Assembly: GCA_036927565.1 (NCBI GenBank)
Contig: JAYESD010000001.1
Coordinates: forward strand, 9,300,001 to 9,364,000
From: Tuctoria greenei
Taxonomy: Eukaryota > Streptophyta > Magnoliopsida > Poales > Poaceae
Length of the DNA: 64,000 nt
Direction of reading: 5' to 3'
Shown here in pieces: positions 23,476 to 35,909 of the stretch. The position numbers and the translations under genes are program-made. The stretch's first letter is position 1; the number at the start of each line of letters is the position of its first letter. A model generated the notes under the pieces. That model was not told the origin of the DNA. It was given only the letters and a program-made list of their open reading frames with translations, and searched no databases.

Positions 23476-24305
23476 TGTCGACTGTTGGAGTCGGCAGATC
23501 CCCTGACACTACTAAGTGTTGAAGGAGTTTGTAGTTCGGTTTGGGCGCGCGGAGACTCAAGAAGGTGAAACGCGATTGGACACGAGTGACACAGTGGTTT
23601 ACGTGGTTCGGGCCGCCTGAGCGTAATACCCTACTCCACGGGTGTGTGTGTGTTGTATTAACTTGTGAGCTTCAGAGCGTTCGAGAGTTCTCTCTTTCGT
23701 GTATCGTCGGTTTGTCCTTTTATAGTACAAGGACAAACCGTTACAAGTCAGCCTGGCCCGACATGTGGCCCTGGCGGTTACTAGTATTGATACACGAGAT
23801 TAATTGTTGTTAATAACCCTGTAACGGCTCCGATAGTGCCGTTACAGGTGTTAAGATCGTCCGATTAAGTATCATTAACGTGGAATTAATGATAATTAAT
23901 CGGGTCTTGAAGTCTGCGGCTGTCCTTTGAAGATCCGGAGCCGTTACAATGTCTCCCGGAGGTTTGAAGCGGTCAGCTCCGACGTATGGACACGTGGCAG
24001 CTCCAGAGCTTGCTTGTGGGAAGCGGGAAGCTCCGGGGTGGCCTGGCACGTGTCAGGTCCGGAGCTTCTCTCGGTCAGGGGTTAAGTCCGGAGGTGCCGT
24101 TTCAGTACCTAACCCGGAGCTTCACCCTTGCGGGTAATAGCTCCGGTCTGACAGTACACGTGGCAACCTAGGGGTTAACCATGTTGGAGAAGCAGGTCCG
24201 GTTATGTCTGACAGGTGGGCCCCCGAGGGTCTTTAATTTGAGTAAATGTCCTTCCCTTGAGATCTTTGTAACCTCAGGGGGTGTATGGTTTTTAGGGTAC
24301 CGACA
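23476..24305 (-). repeat. 5' LTR of element C (830 bp)
   Basis: TGTCGACTG...GGTACCGACA, nearly identical to 11418-12246. The TATA box CTATAAAAGG (minus strand, 23716-23725) sits between the arms of a perfect inverted repeat at 23708-23740. Confidence 0.96.
23708..23740 (-). promoter_or_regulatory. TATA box inside a 12-bp inverted repeat (C 5' LTR)
   Basis: CGGTTTGTCCTT, 9-base centre containing TATAG, AAGGACAAACCG: perfect 12-bp arms. Read on the minus strand the centre gives ACTATAA. The same structure is at 11650-11682 and, with compensating changes, in D at 29947-29979 and 42155-42187. Confidence 0.85.
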
Positions 24306-24310
24306 ATAAC
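24306..24310 (+). other. Target-site duplication ATAAC, right copy (element C)
   Basis: Directly follows the CCGACA end of C and continues B gag. Confidence 0.95.
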
Positions 24311-25422
24311 TATGTTGGTGATCAAATTAAATGGGATGCTAAAGCTAGGAATGCAATCTATGAGTGCATTAGTCAAGATGTTTTTTCTAGGATTGCTAGC
24401 AAAAAAAAGGCATGTGAAATTTGGGCTTGCTTGATAGAAATTCATGAGGGTTCCTCTCGTGTGAAAGAACTTAAATATCACATGCTTAAAGCAAAATATG
24501 ATGAATTCAAGATGCTACCTCATGAAAATGTTAATGAGATGTTCTCTCGCTTGAATGTACTTATTGAAGAAATTAATGCTCTTGACATTACTTCTCTTGG
24601 CAAGGGACTCATCAACCGCAAGATCCTCATGCTCCTTCCCAAGCCAAAGTACAACATCATCAACTCCATGCTCCAAAATGAGTCACTTGACCACATTGAA
24701 GTTCGGAGCTCATTGGAGAAATTCACGCTCATGAGATGAGTGTGCTTGGGATGATGGAGCAATCATCCTCAAAAACAATTGCTATAAAGGCCTCCACCAA
24801 GAAAACAAGCCTCAAGAAGAAGAAGGTGGTTGAGCCTAGCTCAAGTGAAGAAGAGCAAGTATCAAGTGAAGATGATGATGATGATGAGCTGGCATTGATG
24901 ATGAGAAAGATCTCACGCTTGAACTCCAAGATTCCCAAGAAAGGATACACCTTTGATCCCAACAAGAAAGCGTTTCTACCAAGGAGAGATGATCACAAGA
25001 CTTGCTACAATTGTGGTGATCAAGGCCACATCTCCTATGATTGTCCAAAACTGAACAAAAGAAGAGAGAACTACAAGAGCAAGCATCGCAAGCTTGAAGA
25101 AAGTGATGATGATGAAGAAGAGGCCAAACCCAAACCAAGAGCCTTTGGGAAGAAGAAACATGACAAGGGCAAGAAGGCAAGACTCTTCCCAAAGAAGAGA
25201 AATGGCCCACAAAAGGTGTTCATGTGTGAGGCAAATGAATGGGTCACCGATGAAGAAACAAGTGATGAAGAGAGTGAAGCGGAAGAAGAAATCTTGGCCG
25301 GCCTCGCCATTGCCAACAATGATGACTCACCTCTTCATCCACCGCCCATGTGCCTCATGGCAAATAGTAACACCAAGGTATGTGACGACTCTAGCGATGA
25401 TGAGCTTCCCCCGATGACTTAA
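24306..25422 (+). pseudogene. gag: Element B gag: capsid core and first CCHC knuckle
   Basis: Continues the reading cut at 11417. The capsid core (YHMLKAKYDEFKMLPHENV, FSRLNVLIEEINAL) runs to about 24738. There the frame shifts by one and resumes with MSVLGMMEQ at 24736. A Lys/Ser/Glu/Asp-rich linker leads to the knuckle CYNCGDQGHISYDC (25003-25045), then acidic and basic clusters. A TAA at 25420-25422 with a further frame change closes this part. Confidence 0.9.
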
Positions 25423-25427
25423 CTTCT

Positions 25428-26300
25428 TTGATAAATGAATATCATGCTATCATTAAGAGGGAAAAGAGTAAGGTTAAAGCGCTTGAAGAAACTCGTGCTA
25501 AACTTGAGAGTGCTAACCTCGATTTGCTTGACAAGTATGAAAGTATACTCAAAGAGCATGACACGCTCAAATCTCATGACAAGAAAATTGAGGAAGAAAA
25601 GGCTAAATTCAAGTTAGATAATCATGAGCTTAACTTAGCACATGAAACACTCTTGGAAGAGCACAACAAGTTAGTACAAGAACATCAAACACTCAACCTT
25701 GCTCTTGACGTGCTTGATCAAGAGTTGAAAAATATAAAGAAGCAAACTCTTAATGATAGGATATCCATTACTTCTCATGTCACTAGTTCCTTGAACAAGT
25801 CTTTGCTTTTGAAAGCAAATGCTAGGGAGAAGGACTTGTTGGAAGAAATTGAGAGTCTCCGCACTAGTGTGGCTAGACTTTCAAAAGGAGAAGTCAAGCA
25901 CAAGGAAATTCTCTTCCAACAAGCAAAGGCCTTCAACAAGAGAGGACTTGGATCCTTCCCGGTGCCTAACAAAGGAAAGGTGCCCTCACCGGAGCTTAGA
26001 ACAAGCTTCATCAAGGAAGTTGGTTCTTATTGCCAACATTGTGAGGTCACCGGTCACCACACAAGGGAGTGTCCTCTTCCTAACCGACCCTCTCCCAAGT
26101 TGCCCATTAATTACAAGTCTACTTTCAATGATCGTTATTATCTCTTGAGTAAAGTAAATGGCAAGGTGAAGGCTAGGTTCATTGGCAAGGACATGAAGGG
26201 CATGAAGGGGAAGCTCCCCAAGCAACTTTGGGTCCCAAAGACACTTGTATCACACATACAAGGACCTAAGTTGGCTTGGGTGCCTAAAGTTAAAAATTGA
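25428..26300 (+). pseudogene. gag: Element B gag C-terminal extension: coiled coil and second CCHC knuckle
   Basis: A long heptad-rich stretch (25428-25890, rich in Leu, Lys and Glu) is likely a coiled coil. A basic linker and the second knuckle CQHCEVTGHHTREC (26031-26075) follow. The end WVPKVKN at 26300 is the usual Sirevirus Gag terminus just before protease. It lies out of frame with the parts on either side through small deletions. Confidence 0.85.
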
Positions 26301-26314
26301 ATTCATGTGTGTAG

Positions 26315-26930
26315 GTGAACTACAAAGCCGGAGGAAATCATTGGGTACTCGATAGCGGGTGCACCCAACATATGACCGGCAATGATGGTATGTTCACCAT
26401 CATAGAAAACCCCGACAATCATGAACAAGTCACCTTTGGTGATAACTCTAAGGAAAGGTAATTGGATTAGGTAAAATTGCTATTTCAAATGATTTATCCA
26501 TTTCCAATGTTTTGTATGTCAAGTCACTTAGTTTTAATTTACTTTCCATTGCACAACTATGTGATCTTTGACTAACATGCACATTTGCAAAAATGATGTT
26601 GTTGTGAGTAGTGAAACAAGACAAGACATAGTCTTCAAAGGATTTCGGCATGGACATCTCTACCTAGTAGACTTCTACAACAAGAATGCTAGCTTGACCA
26701 CTTGTCTTTTCACTAAGACAAGCTTGGGTTGGCTATGGCACCGACGCATAGCACATATAGGGATGAGAAAACTCAAGAAGTCATTCAAGCTTGGGATGGT
26801 GACCGGCGTGAAGGATGTCAAATTTGAGAAGAACAAGCTCTGTAGCGCTTGTCAAGCCGGGAAGCAAGTTGCTTCACACCACCCAATGAAGACAATGGTG
26901 TAAACCTCCAAGCCACTTGAGCTACTCCAC
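26315..26930 (+). pseudogene. pol: Element B protease and integrase N-terminal region, broken
   Basis: The protease active site HWVLDSGCTQHMTG is at about 26340-26385. Frame is lost near 26460 and several stops follow. From 26568 the integrase zinc region is readable (LWHRRIAHIGMRKLKK, then CSACQAGK), up to a TAA at 26901-26903. The next stretch continues in the same frame as the integrase core. Confidence 0.85.
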
Positions 26931-28910
26931 ATGGACCTCTTCGGACCGTCCACATATCAAAGCCTTAGTGGTAACCTCTATTGTCTTGTTATAGTTGATG
27001 ACTACTCTCGCTATGCTTGGACTCTATTTCTGGGTGACAAGAGTGAAACTCCGGAAGTTTTCAAGACCTTTGCCAACTGCGCTCAAAGGGAATTTCAACT
27101 TCCCATCATCAAGGTCCGAAGTGACAACGGCACCGAATTCAAGAACTACAACATTGGGGAGTGGTGTGACCGTGAAGGCGTGAAGCTTGAGTTTTCGGCC
27201 ACATACACCCCTCAACAAAACGGGGTCGTTGAAAGGAAGAACAAGACACTCATCACTCTTGTGAGAGCAATGCTTGATGACTACGGGACGTCGGAGAAGT
27301 TTTGGGCCGAAGCAATCAACACGGCGTGCCATGCCGCAAATAGGGTCTATCTACATCTACTACTTCAAAAGACCCCGTACGAGCTTCTCATTGGGAGAAA
27401 GCCCAACATCTCCTACTTTCGAGTCTTTGGATGCAAGTGCTACATCTACCGCAAGAAAAGGCTCGGTAAGTTTGAAAGAAGATGTGATGTTGGTATATTT
27501 CTTGGTTATGCATCAAACTCAAAAGCATATCGAGTATTCAACCAAACCTCCGGTTTAGTTGAGGAAAGTTGTGATATTGAGTTTGATGAATCTAATGGCT
27601 GCCAAGAGGAGAGTTTTGGTCATGATGAAATAGATGATGAGCCTCTACGAGAAGCCATGAAGAACATGACCATTGGAGACATCAAGCCTGAAGTTGAGGA
27701 GAGCCATGATCAAGGGGGAGCTTCAAGTTCCAACATCAACACTTCAATGGCGCCTCAAGTTGACGAAGAAGAGAAGGATGATCCATTGCCGACTCAAGAC
27801 TCACAAGCACAACAACATCAAGAAGAAGAAGAAGTCCATGATCAAGTCCAACCACAAGAGGAGCAACACGCATCACCTTCCCCAAGTGCTTCACAACCAC
27901 TTATGAGGCATGGACGCATCTCCAAGGCGCATCCAATGGACCAAATCATTGGAAGTCCGTCAAGGGGTGTAACCACACGTTCTCGCCACTTTGCTTCATT
28001 TTGTGAGCAGTACTCGTTTGTTTCGTGTGTAGAACCCACTCACATTGAGGAAGCACTCCAGGATCCAAATTGGGTGATGGCCATGCAAGAAGAACTCAAC
28101 AGCTTCATCCGCAATGAAGTTTGGGTGTTGGAGGAGCGACCCAAGGACAAGAATGTCATCGGAACAAAGTGGGTGTACCGCAACAAACAAGACGAGAATG
28201 GCGTTGTGGTCCGCAACAAGGCAAGACTTGTGGCCAAAGGGTCCTCGCAAGTTGAAGGACTAGATTTTGGGGAGACATTTGCCCCGGTCGCCTGGCTAGA
28301 AGCCATCCGTATACTTCTTGCCTTTGCATCACATCATAGTATTAGACTTTATCAAATGGATGTGAAAAGTGCCTTTCTTAATGGTTACATTAACGAGCTT
28401 GTTTATATTGAACAACCTCCCGGATTTGAAGATCCGAGGAATCCTAATCATGTGTATAGGTTGCACAAGGCGCTCTACAGGCTCAAGCAAGCACCTAGGG
28501 CGTGGTACGAACGACTACGGGATTTCCTCATCATGCAAGGATTCAAGATCGGGAGGGTGGACACTACACTCTTCACCAAGGACATCAACGGAGATTTGTT
28601 CATTTGTCAAATTTATGTTGATGATATTATTTTTGGTTCAACTAATGAAGCTCTTAGCCATGAGTTTGGAGAAATGATGTCTAGGGAATTCGAGATGTCA
28701 ATGATTGGAGAGCTCAACTTCTTCCTTGGATTTCAAATCAAGCAACTTCAAGAGGAGACCTTCGTCTATCAAGAAAAGTACACCAAGGACCTCTTGAAGA
28801 AATTTGAGATGGGAGATTGTAGCTCAAGAAGCACTCCAATGGCAACAAATTGTCATCTCGACGCGGATAAGGACGGTAAACCTATTGATCAATATAACTA
28901 CGTTCTATGA
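26931..28910 (+). pseudogene. pol: Element B integrase core and reverse transcriptase
   Basis: The catalytic residues are present: Asp in MDLFGP, Asp in RSDNGTEF and Glu in NGVVERKN. The integrase tail holds Glu/Gln-rich low complexity (27620-27890). RT has VIGTKWVYRNK, LYQMDVKSAFLNGY, LKQAPRAWYERL and catalytic YVDDIIFG (about 28613-28636). It stays open for 659 codons; the frame breaks at NYVL (28905) as RNase H is entered. Confidence 0.93.
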
Positions 28911-29566
28911 TTGGCTCATTGCTTTACCTTACCGCATCTAGGCCCGATACCATGTTTAGTGTATGCTTGTGTGCTCGCTTTCAAGCGGCACCTAAAGAAT
29001 CGCATAGGAAGGCGGTCTTTAGGATACTTAGGTATCTTAAGCATACCCCTAGTATGGGCTTGTGGTACCCTAAAGGTGCAAAATTCCACCTCTTGGGATA
29101 CTCAGATTCGGACTTTGCCGGATGTCGCGTGGATCGCAAGAGTACCTCCGGTGGGTGCCACTTGCTTGGGCATTCCCCGGTATCTTGGTCTAGCAAGAAG
29201 CAAAATTCCGTCGCCTTGTCCACGGCGGAAACGGAATATATAGCGGTCGGTGCATGTTGTGCCCAAATTCTTTATATGAAGCAAACCCTTTTGGACTTTT
29301 GTATTAAACTTGGTTGTGTGCCTCTCCTTTGTGACAATGAAAGTGTGGTTAAGATAGCTAAAAACCCTGTTCAACACTCCCGCACTAAGCACATTGATAT
29401 TCACCATCATTTCTTGAGGGACCATGAAGCTAAGGGAGACATCTCATTGCGAGGTGTTAGGTCCAAAGAACAATTGGCGGATATCTTCACTAAGCCACTT
29501 GATGAGAAAACTTTTTCTAGGCTAAGAAGTGAATTAAATGTGCTAGATGCAACGAACGTCATGTAA
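28907..29566 (+). pseudogene. pol: Element B RNase H
   Basis: In a different frame from RT by one small indel. It reads MIGSLLYLTASRPD, SDSDFAGCRVDRKSTSGG, LSTAETEYIAVGACCAQ and, at the end, KHIDIHHHFLRDH and LADIFTKPLDEKTF, closing at a TAA. This is the end of pol. The extra gene of B lies about 1.3 kb further on once D is removed. Confidence 0.92.
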
Positions 29567-29700
29567 GAATGCATTTCATATAGGTCTTGCCTAACTCTCA
29601 AAGGATAGGGGTGAGCAAGGGTTAGCTTGGGATGGAGGTTCTTTTGGGTTTTCCCAAGGTTTGGAGAGTGGCTCTCCCTGAACAAGCCTTTGAAAGGTTC
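29567..29700 (+). other. Element B non-coding sequence after pol, left of D
   Basis: No frame or motif seen. It continues at 42756 after the duplicated GGTTC. Confidence 0.8.
29696..29700 (+). other. Target-site duplication GGTTC, left copy (element D)
   Basis: GGTTC directly before TGTCGGTGG; the second copy is at 42751-42755. Confidence 0.95.
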
Positions 29701-30541
29701 TGTCGGTGGTTTGGAACCGGCAGATCTCCCTACACTGCTAAAGTGATAGGGGAGTTTGATGTTCGGTGTGGGCGGGCAGAGATTCAAGAAGGTGAGTAGG
29801 AATTGACACAGGAGACACAAGAGTTTACGTGGTTCGGGCCGCCTGAGCGTAATACCCTACTCCACGGATGTGTTGGTGTTGTATTAGCTGTATGAGCTTG
29901 TGTTGAGCGTCAATGGCATATATGTGTGTCCCCCTGAACGTGTCGTCGGCCTGTCCTTTTATAGTACAAGGGCAGGCCGTTACAAATTAGCCTGGCCTGA
30001 CATGTGGCCCCGTCGGTTACTAGTATTGATACACGTTTAATTGCCCTTAATGACCCTGTAACGGGCTTTGACAGCACCTTTACTGGTGTTAAGATCGTCC
30101 GTTTAAGTGTCATTAATATGGTATTAATGACACTTAATCGGGTCTTGAAGTCCTTGATTCCCCTTTGAAGATCCGGAGCCGTTGCGGGGGTCTTCCGGAG
30201 GTTAAGTGTTGAAGATCCGACGATTGGACACGTGGCAGCTCTGGAGCATACTATGGGAAACAGGGAGCTCCGGAGCTACCTGACACATGTCAGGTCCAGA
30301 GCTTCTCTTGGTCTGGGGTTAAGTCCGGAGGTGCCATTTCGGTACATGGCCCGGAGCTTCCCCCTTGTGGGCGGTAGCTCCGGTTTGATAGTACACGTGG
30401 CGACCCTGGGATTAACCATGTTGGAGAAGCGGTCCAGTTATGTCTGACATGTGGGCCTCCGAGGGTCTTAAAATCAAGTATATGACTTTACTTTGAGATC
30501 TTTGTAACCTCAAGGGGTGTACGGTTTCTAGGGTACCGACA
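29701..30541 (-). repeat. 3' LTR of element D (841 bp)
   Basis: TGTCGGTGG...GGTACCGACA. The TATA inverted repeat is at 29947-29979. Confidence 0.95.
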
Positions 30542-31076
30542 GTGGCCCCCTGGACCTACCTCCGGGGAAGACCATTGGGGTGAAGTCATTCCACCGGCGG
30601 TGGGTCCATCCTCGCGACTTTTGAACTGAGTCTTCAAGGGTCTTTGAAGGTGTCGTTGGCAAGGACTTGGAATTAAATCCTCGCCGCGTGGCGTATCCCG
30701 TGTGCGGCAGATGAGATCTTTGGCGTGCGTATCTCACGCAATTGAAGGTCGCCGGTTCCAGATACGAAAACCGTATCGGTTCCGCGCGCCTTGTCAGGCC
30801 ACCGCCTTTGGGCTTCCCGCCTCTTGATGACAACCGTTCACCTGGGTAAGAACCTCGACTTGATTGTCGGGGTGGTCTCGGGCTCGCTTGTCATTGGCTG
30901 GGTGGAATTTTTGGGTGGTACCTTCGACTTCCTTGTGGTTTCCATCCAAGCGTTGCGAGGGCTTACTTAAGAAGGAAAGTGCGCACCGCCGGGAGTTCTT
31001 TACGCCTCTCATCTGTTCTTGCGATCAAACTCCCAACTTGTGCTTCGCTTTTCTTCTCTTGCCTAGCCGTGCCGCG
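30542..31076 (+). other. Polypurine tract and antisense-gene leader of D
   Basis: Begins with the tract (minus strand CCAGGGGGCCAC, 30542-30553). The rest aligns with 12259-12776 of C. Long open frames here resemble nothing and are not kept between C and D. Confidence 0.7.
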
Positions 31077-34000
31077 ATGGAGTTGGGTCTCCGCGAGAGT
31101 CGCTTGAAGACCGACGGCGACCTGAAGAAGGTCCGGGCCCTCATGGGATGGTCCTCGGACTTCTTCAACCGCTCAATCCGCGCCGGTGGAGAGCTCCCAT
31201 TCGAGAAGGAGCACTCCGGCGAAATGGTGTACTTCTCCTCGTACGCCATGGTGGGGTTGATCCCACCTTTTTCTTCCTTTTTCTTGATGCTGTTGGACTT
31301 TTATGGTCTGCAGCTATACCACCTTGGCCCTCATTACATTCTCCTCATGTCTATCTTCATCCACTTCTGTGAGATGTGGGTGGGCATCCCCCCTGCATCG
31401 AACTCTTCCGGACCTTCTTCATCGTTCACACCACTGGTAGAAGCAATGAGTACCTTGGCTTCTACTACTTTGTGAAGCGCAAGAAGTGCCCATTCAAGTA
31501 CCTTCGGTCATTCCCTTCTGGGAAGTGGGATGACTGGAAGAAGGACTGGATAGTCATTCGGGTGGAGGAGCACGAGAGGCTGGAGCTGCCCGAAGGCCTC
31601 CCCAACATTGACACGACGATCTGGAGTGAAGCTCTGGTGCTGGCGGACGCCTTTGACCCTATTCTGACCAGGATTTGCCGGTGCGTGGAGGGGGGATTAA
31701 CCCCTCAGGCGGTGTTTTGTAACTTCCTGGTCAAAAGGTGGGCACCGCTAAAGAAGAGGGAGAAACTCGCTTGGGCCCTCAACAGCGTGATGGACGACGA
31801 CCGGGTCGAAACCGGGTTGAAGTCCAACATGGTGGGGAAAACCTTGGAGTTCCACCTCAAGAAGTTCCAGCACGGCATCGACATCGAAGGCGACGACTTG
31901 ACTTCTCCGTCTGCTTTTCTTCCTCTGAACGTAGAAGTGGAGTTCAGCAGGGAGCTCCGGCGGAAGATGCCCGTGCTTGATGACCTTGGTGTCGTCGAGA
32001 GAAGGTCAACCACCGGGGTAGCAATCCCCGGAGTGCCCAAGGATGGTTCCGACCCTGCTCCGAAGCCGAGGGAAGAAGTTGTCGCCAAGGGTAAGGAGCT
32101 GGCGGAAGAACCTGTGAGCCGGAAGAGGAAGCTGCAGTATGCCGATGGAAGGTCCATCAGGCCCGCTACTTCTGCGTCGGCTCCTTCTCCCCGGAGGGGA
32201 AGGTCCTCTACAACTGCGGCGACTGTTCCGGTAGTGGGGTCCTCTCGGAACGAGACTGTTCCCGCAGTGGGGTCCTCCCGGAGCGCGACTGTTCCCGTAG
32301 TGGGGTCTTCCCGGGGTGTTAGCTCCGGGCAAGCGACTCCAGCACCTGGGCCGGTGGAGGCCTCCAGGTCCGGGGGTTCTTCCCGATCGAGGAGGGCCTC
32401 GACTCGGGAAACACCCGTGGCTGCGACGAGTTCCGGGGGGCCTTCCGGAGCTTCCACGCCAGCTATGACCAGCCCAGAACGCCCGGCAAAAAGGTTCCGC
32501 GCAAGCTGGTGCGGAAGCCTCCCAAGGTAATTTTTAATCTCTACCTTGGACAATTGTTTTAATTGTAGCAATTGTTTTTTAATTTTCTTCGTTCATCATC
32601 TGCAGTGTCCCCAAGAAGGGGAGTGAGGCTCCACCCTCAACCACAGTGTCTGAGGCCGTGAGGGCGGGAGCTTCTGCTCCTATCCCGGTGCTGTCCCAAG
32701 TGGTGTGTGAAGCTACGACAGCTCCGGCGCCGGCTGTCATGGTCATGAACCTCGACTCATCCCCAGAAGTTCCCGTGGTAGTGCCGGACCACAGGAGTGA
32801 AGATGCGCTAGCGGCACCTATCCCGGAGGTTGAAGCTCCGGGTCCTGGTGCTGAGATGATGGAAGCTCCGGCTGTTGAGCCGGAGGAAGCAGTGATCCCG
32901 GCCTCTGAGACAGAAATTGTCGAAGCTCCGGCGGTTGAGCCGGAGGTGATTGAAGCCCCGGCATGCGCATCGGAAGCTGAGGTAGTTCCGGCAGTTGGGC
33001 CGGCTACTTCCGAAGCACCGGCCGCTGAACCGGTTATTGTTGGAGCTCCGGCCACAGGGTCGGTCGATGTTGAAGATCTTCCGGCTCCTGAGCCGGTTGT
33101 TGAAGAGGTGACGGAGCTTGAGCCCCCATCAGAAGAGGTGTCCAGACCGGAGCCAGTAGCGGTTCCTGCTCCAGAAGCGACGACGTCGGAGGTACCTGCG
33201 GTCGAGCCGCAGTGCCCAGGCGAAGTCGCTGGCCCCCTGCCTGAGGGGGTGGACGAAGACCTGGCGGCAGGGCCTTCCTCGATGGCGACTGAGGCCATCC
33301 CGGAGGACGGCACTAGTGCCATGGAGACTCAGGGGACCCCTCTTGTGGAGTGGGACCCAATTTTTGTATCCGAAGACCCGCTGGAACCAGCGGAGGAGAC
33401 CCCAACAGGTCCGGAACCCATCCCGTTGTCACTGTCCATTGACAACGCATGTTCCAATCTGCGTCAAGTCCAATTGGCCTTCTTCCACGACAGCAAGGCT
33501 CTTGAAGAGGAGCGCCAAACCCTTAGGCGGTGGCATAATCGGCTCTACTTCGAGACCAAGCTGGCGCAGTCGAGGCTAGCGGATGACAAGGAGTGGATTA
33601 AGCGGGAGAAGATCCGCCTGGAGTACTGGGGCAAGTTGCTGGATGATAGGGAGAGTATGACTCGTGCTCTCGACGCTCAATCCCGGGAGATCTATGATCA
33701 GGCCAAAGCAGCCAATAATGCGGCCGATGCACGCCACAAACAGCTTGAGGCCATTAACACTGCACTCATCAAGCGCCGAGAGGCACTTGAAGAGAGGGAG
33801 AAACGGCTCGAAGATGAAGAGCAGAAACTCCTAGAGCTGCGGGATGACGTCTTGAGGAGGGAGGAGGAGCTTACCGAGAAGGTGGCTCTGGCTGACAAGG
33901 GTCTCGAGGAGCGCGCCAAGAAATTGGAAGAGTGCTGCCAAGAGGAAGAGGAGAAGGCCTGGGTGCGAGGGCAGGAACTCTATGAACAAGAGTGTGCCCT

Positions 34001-34571
34001 TACTGCCAGAGAGAAGAAAGTGAGGGGTTGAGAGAAAGACCTGGTTGACCGTCGGAACAAGATCCACCTCCGGGAGGAGGAGCTCGGAAAACTCGAAAGG
34101 CGGGTTGCTGAAAAGATTCAGCAAAACGCCAAAGAAGTTGAGCGCCTCGCCCGTGAGAATTCCGAACTGATGGCGGCCAGGAGATCCCTGGAAGAAATGA
34201 AGGGCTTGAGGAATGCGGACTCCCTACAGATTTGGGAGTTTCTGGGCAAGGCCAACGACGCGTTGACACCGATGGGTTTCAGCCCCGTGTGCCCGGATGA
34301 TCCGGAGCCGGACCTAGCACTGCAGGCGTTGAGCGCAGCGGGTAGCAAGCTCTCCAAGGTGGGCGATGTCATCGCGGACCAACTGGAGGTTGAGGGGCAA
34401 TCCCTGGCGAAGAACGTCGCTGAGTATGTGCTGACGTGCTACACCAGCCGGAACTCCCAATTTCCTTTGGACCCAGTGCTTGAAGGCCTCGTCGAAGGAG
34501 AAGGGGAAGCTGCTCGAGCCAACGTGTCGGAGGTTGCCCAAAAAGTCGCCCAATTCTTCCATAGGGTCTAG
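31077..34571 (+). pseudogene. Antisense gene of element D, two exons, broken
   Basis: Homologue of the C gene. Exon 1 (31077-32526) has the same Transposase_28-like block. One base is lost in a C run near 31388-31394 compared with C, which changes the frame early. The intron 32527-32605 (79 nt, GT...TGCAG) sits at the same place and phase. Exon 2 (32606-34571) has the Ala-Pro-Glu repeats and the coiled coil. An in-frame TGA at 34029-34031 lies before the last 180 codons, which stay in frame to the TAG at 34569. The ordered similarity over the whole length, including the intron, shows that C and D inherited the gene from a common ancestor. Confidence 0.85.
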
Positions 34572-35909
34572 GATCATCTCTGTAGTTCTCACTTGTATTT
34601 TCTCTTCTTCTTCCTCAATTTTGTAATCCCTTGTCTCCAGATGTAATCCCTTGTCTCCAGATAAATGAAATCCCTAAAATTTTTGTGAATTTCAATTTTT
34701 TTCTTCAACACTAACACTTTTATCTTCACTTGCCCCCCTGGTAGATGTACACAATTTGATTGTGAACATGTACCAAGAGGATATTGTGTTTTGTTGAAGA
34801 CTCATTTGCTTCGAACTTGTAGAATTTAGGTCCGAAGTCTTCGATAGTGAAGGCCCCCTGAGGTTGTCGGAGCTTAGAAGCTCCGGCATTGTCTATCGCT
34901 GGAGCTTAGTAGCTCCGACAATAGTCTCTATCAACGCGTAGGGCATCTATAGTTAGTCCTCCGGGGTGTCGGAGCTTAGTAGCTCCGGCGATAACATTTG
35001 CCAACATGTAACTTGTCGACAGCAGACTCCATTTGAGGGGTCTTCTCACCATCTTTTATTCAGCATTGACGGTTGACCCCCCTAGCTTTACCGGAGCTTG
35101 ATTAGTCCGGTGATGCTTGTTTTCGATGCGTAACATCGATTACAAACCACCTAGGGGAGTCGGAGCTTTTTAGCTCTCGCTTTTCTCCATCAACGTGTAT
35201 TTTATTTTTCCTGCACACTAAAGTCAAGAAAAATAGTAAAATTTGTTTCTTGTCTATAACTTCGTCGTGGCTTACAACTCCCAAGAAGATTTTAAGTCGA
35301 ACGCGATTCTAAATACAACCGAATGCGTTGTCTTTTCTTCTAGATCCAACTGTACATGGACCCGCCTTACTTCGGACTGCCGGGGTGTAGGTAGAGTGGC
35401 GTACTTAGGGTGCTTGACCAGGCTAAGTCGATAGCACACTCCAGCCCTAGGTTGGCTTGGCGGCTTTCAGGCGAGTTGGCCATGAACAATATTTGAATCC
35501 AAAAGAATTGACAATACAACTCGAATCGTATATAAACCGGTTGAACTAAAATTTCTTAAGAATTGCACGTCTTTGTTATAGACAAGAAAGAGAAAAATAA
35601 AAATGTTGAGCCTGTACAAAATAAATGCACGTGGAGTCTATTTCACATGAAAATGTCTTTCATTATAGGTCCGGGGTACAGGGGAAACAAGTACACTCTT
35701 AGGGTACGGAACCAGGCTAAGCGTGTTTCATTTCTCGTTTGACCCAGGGTAGTTAGCCACACTTTTAGTCCTGAGACTGTGACAAGCGTTGCATGAGCTT
35801 TGCGGACCTTTCGGGAAAGGTCCGGCTGCTCTCCCGGATGAACTACCCGACTCTGTACAATGACTCTATAACATACACCTCAAGTTACTCAAGACTCACC
35901 TCCGTGGTA
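34572..35909. other. Spacer between convergent genes of D, with stem-loops
   Basis: Aligns with 16217-17476 of C. Stem-loops on CGGAGCTTAG(T/A)AGCTCCG lie at 34868-34885, about 34897-34917 and 34970-34987, with weaker ones near 35093 and 35159. No coding frame. Confidence 0.72.

Larger units (their letters stand above)
11418..24305 (-). mobile_element. Element C: Tat-type Ty3/gypsy retrotransposon with antisense gene, 12.9 kb
   Basis: LTRs of 829 and 830 bp (11418-12246 and 23476-24305) differ at about 6 positions, so the insertion is recent. They are bounded by the 5-bp duplication ATAAC. gag-protease-RT-RNase H-integrase runs on the minus strand from 23437 to 17477, so the right LTR is the 5' one. 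Integrase follows RNase H (Ty3/gypsy order), a second RNase H is present and no chromodomain is seen: the Tat lineage pattern. A spliced gene on the opposite strand (12777-16216) fills the space before the 3' LTR, a position also used for antisense genes in other Tat elements. Nonsense codons at 23015 and 18101 make it non-autonomous. Confidence 0.95.
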
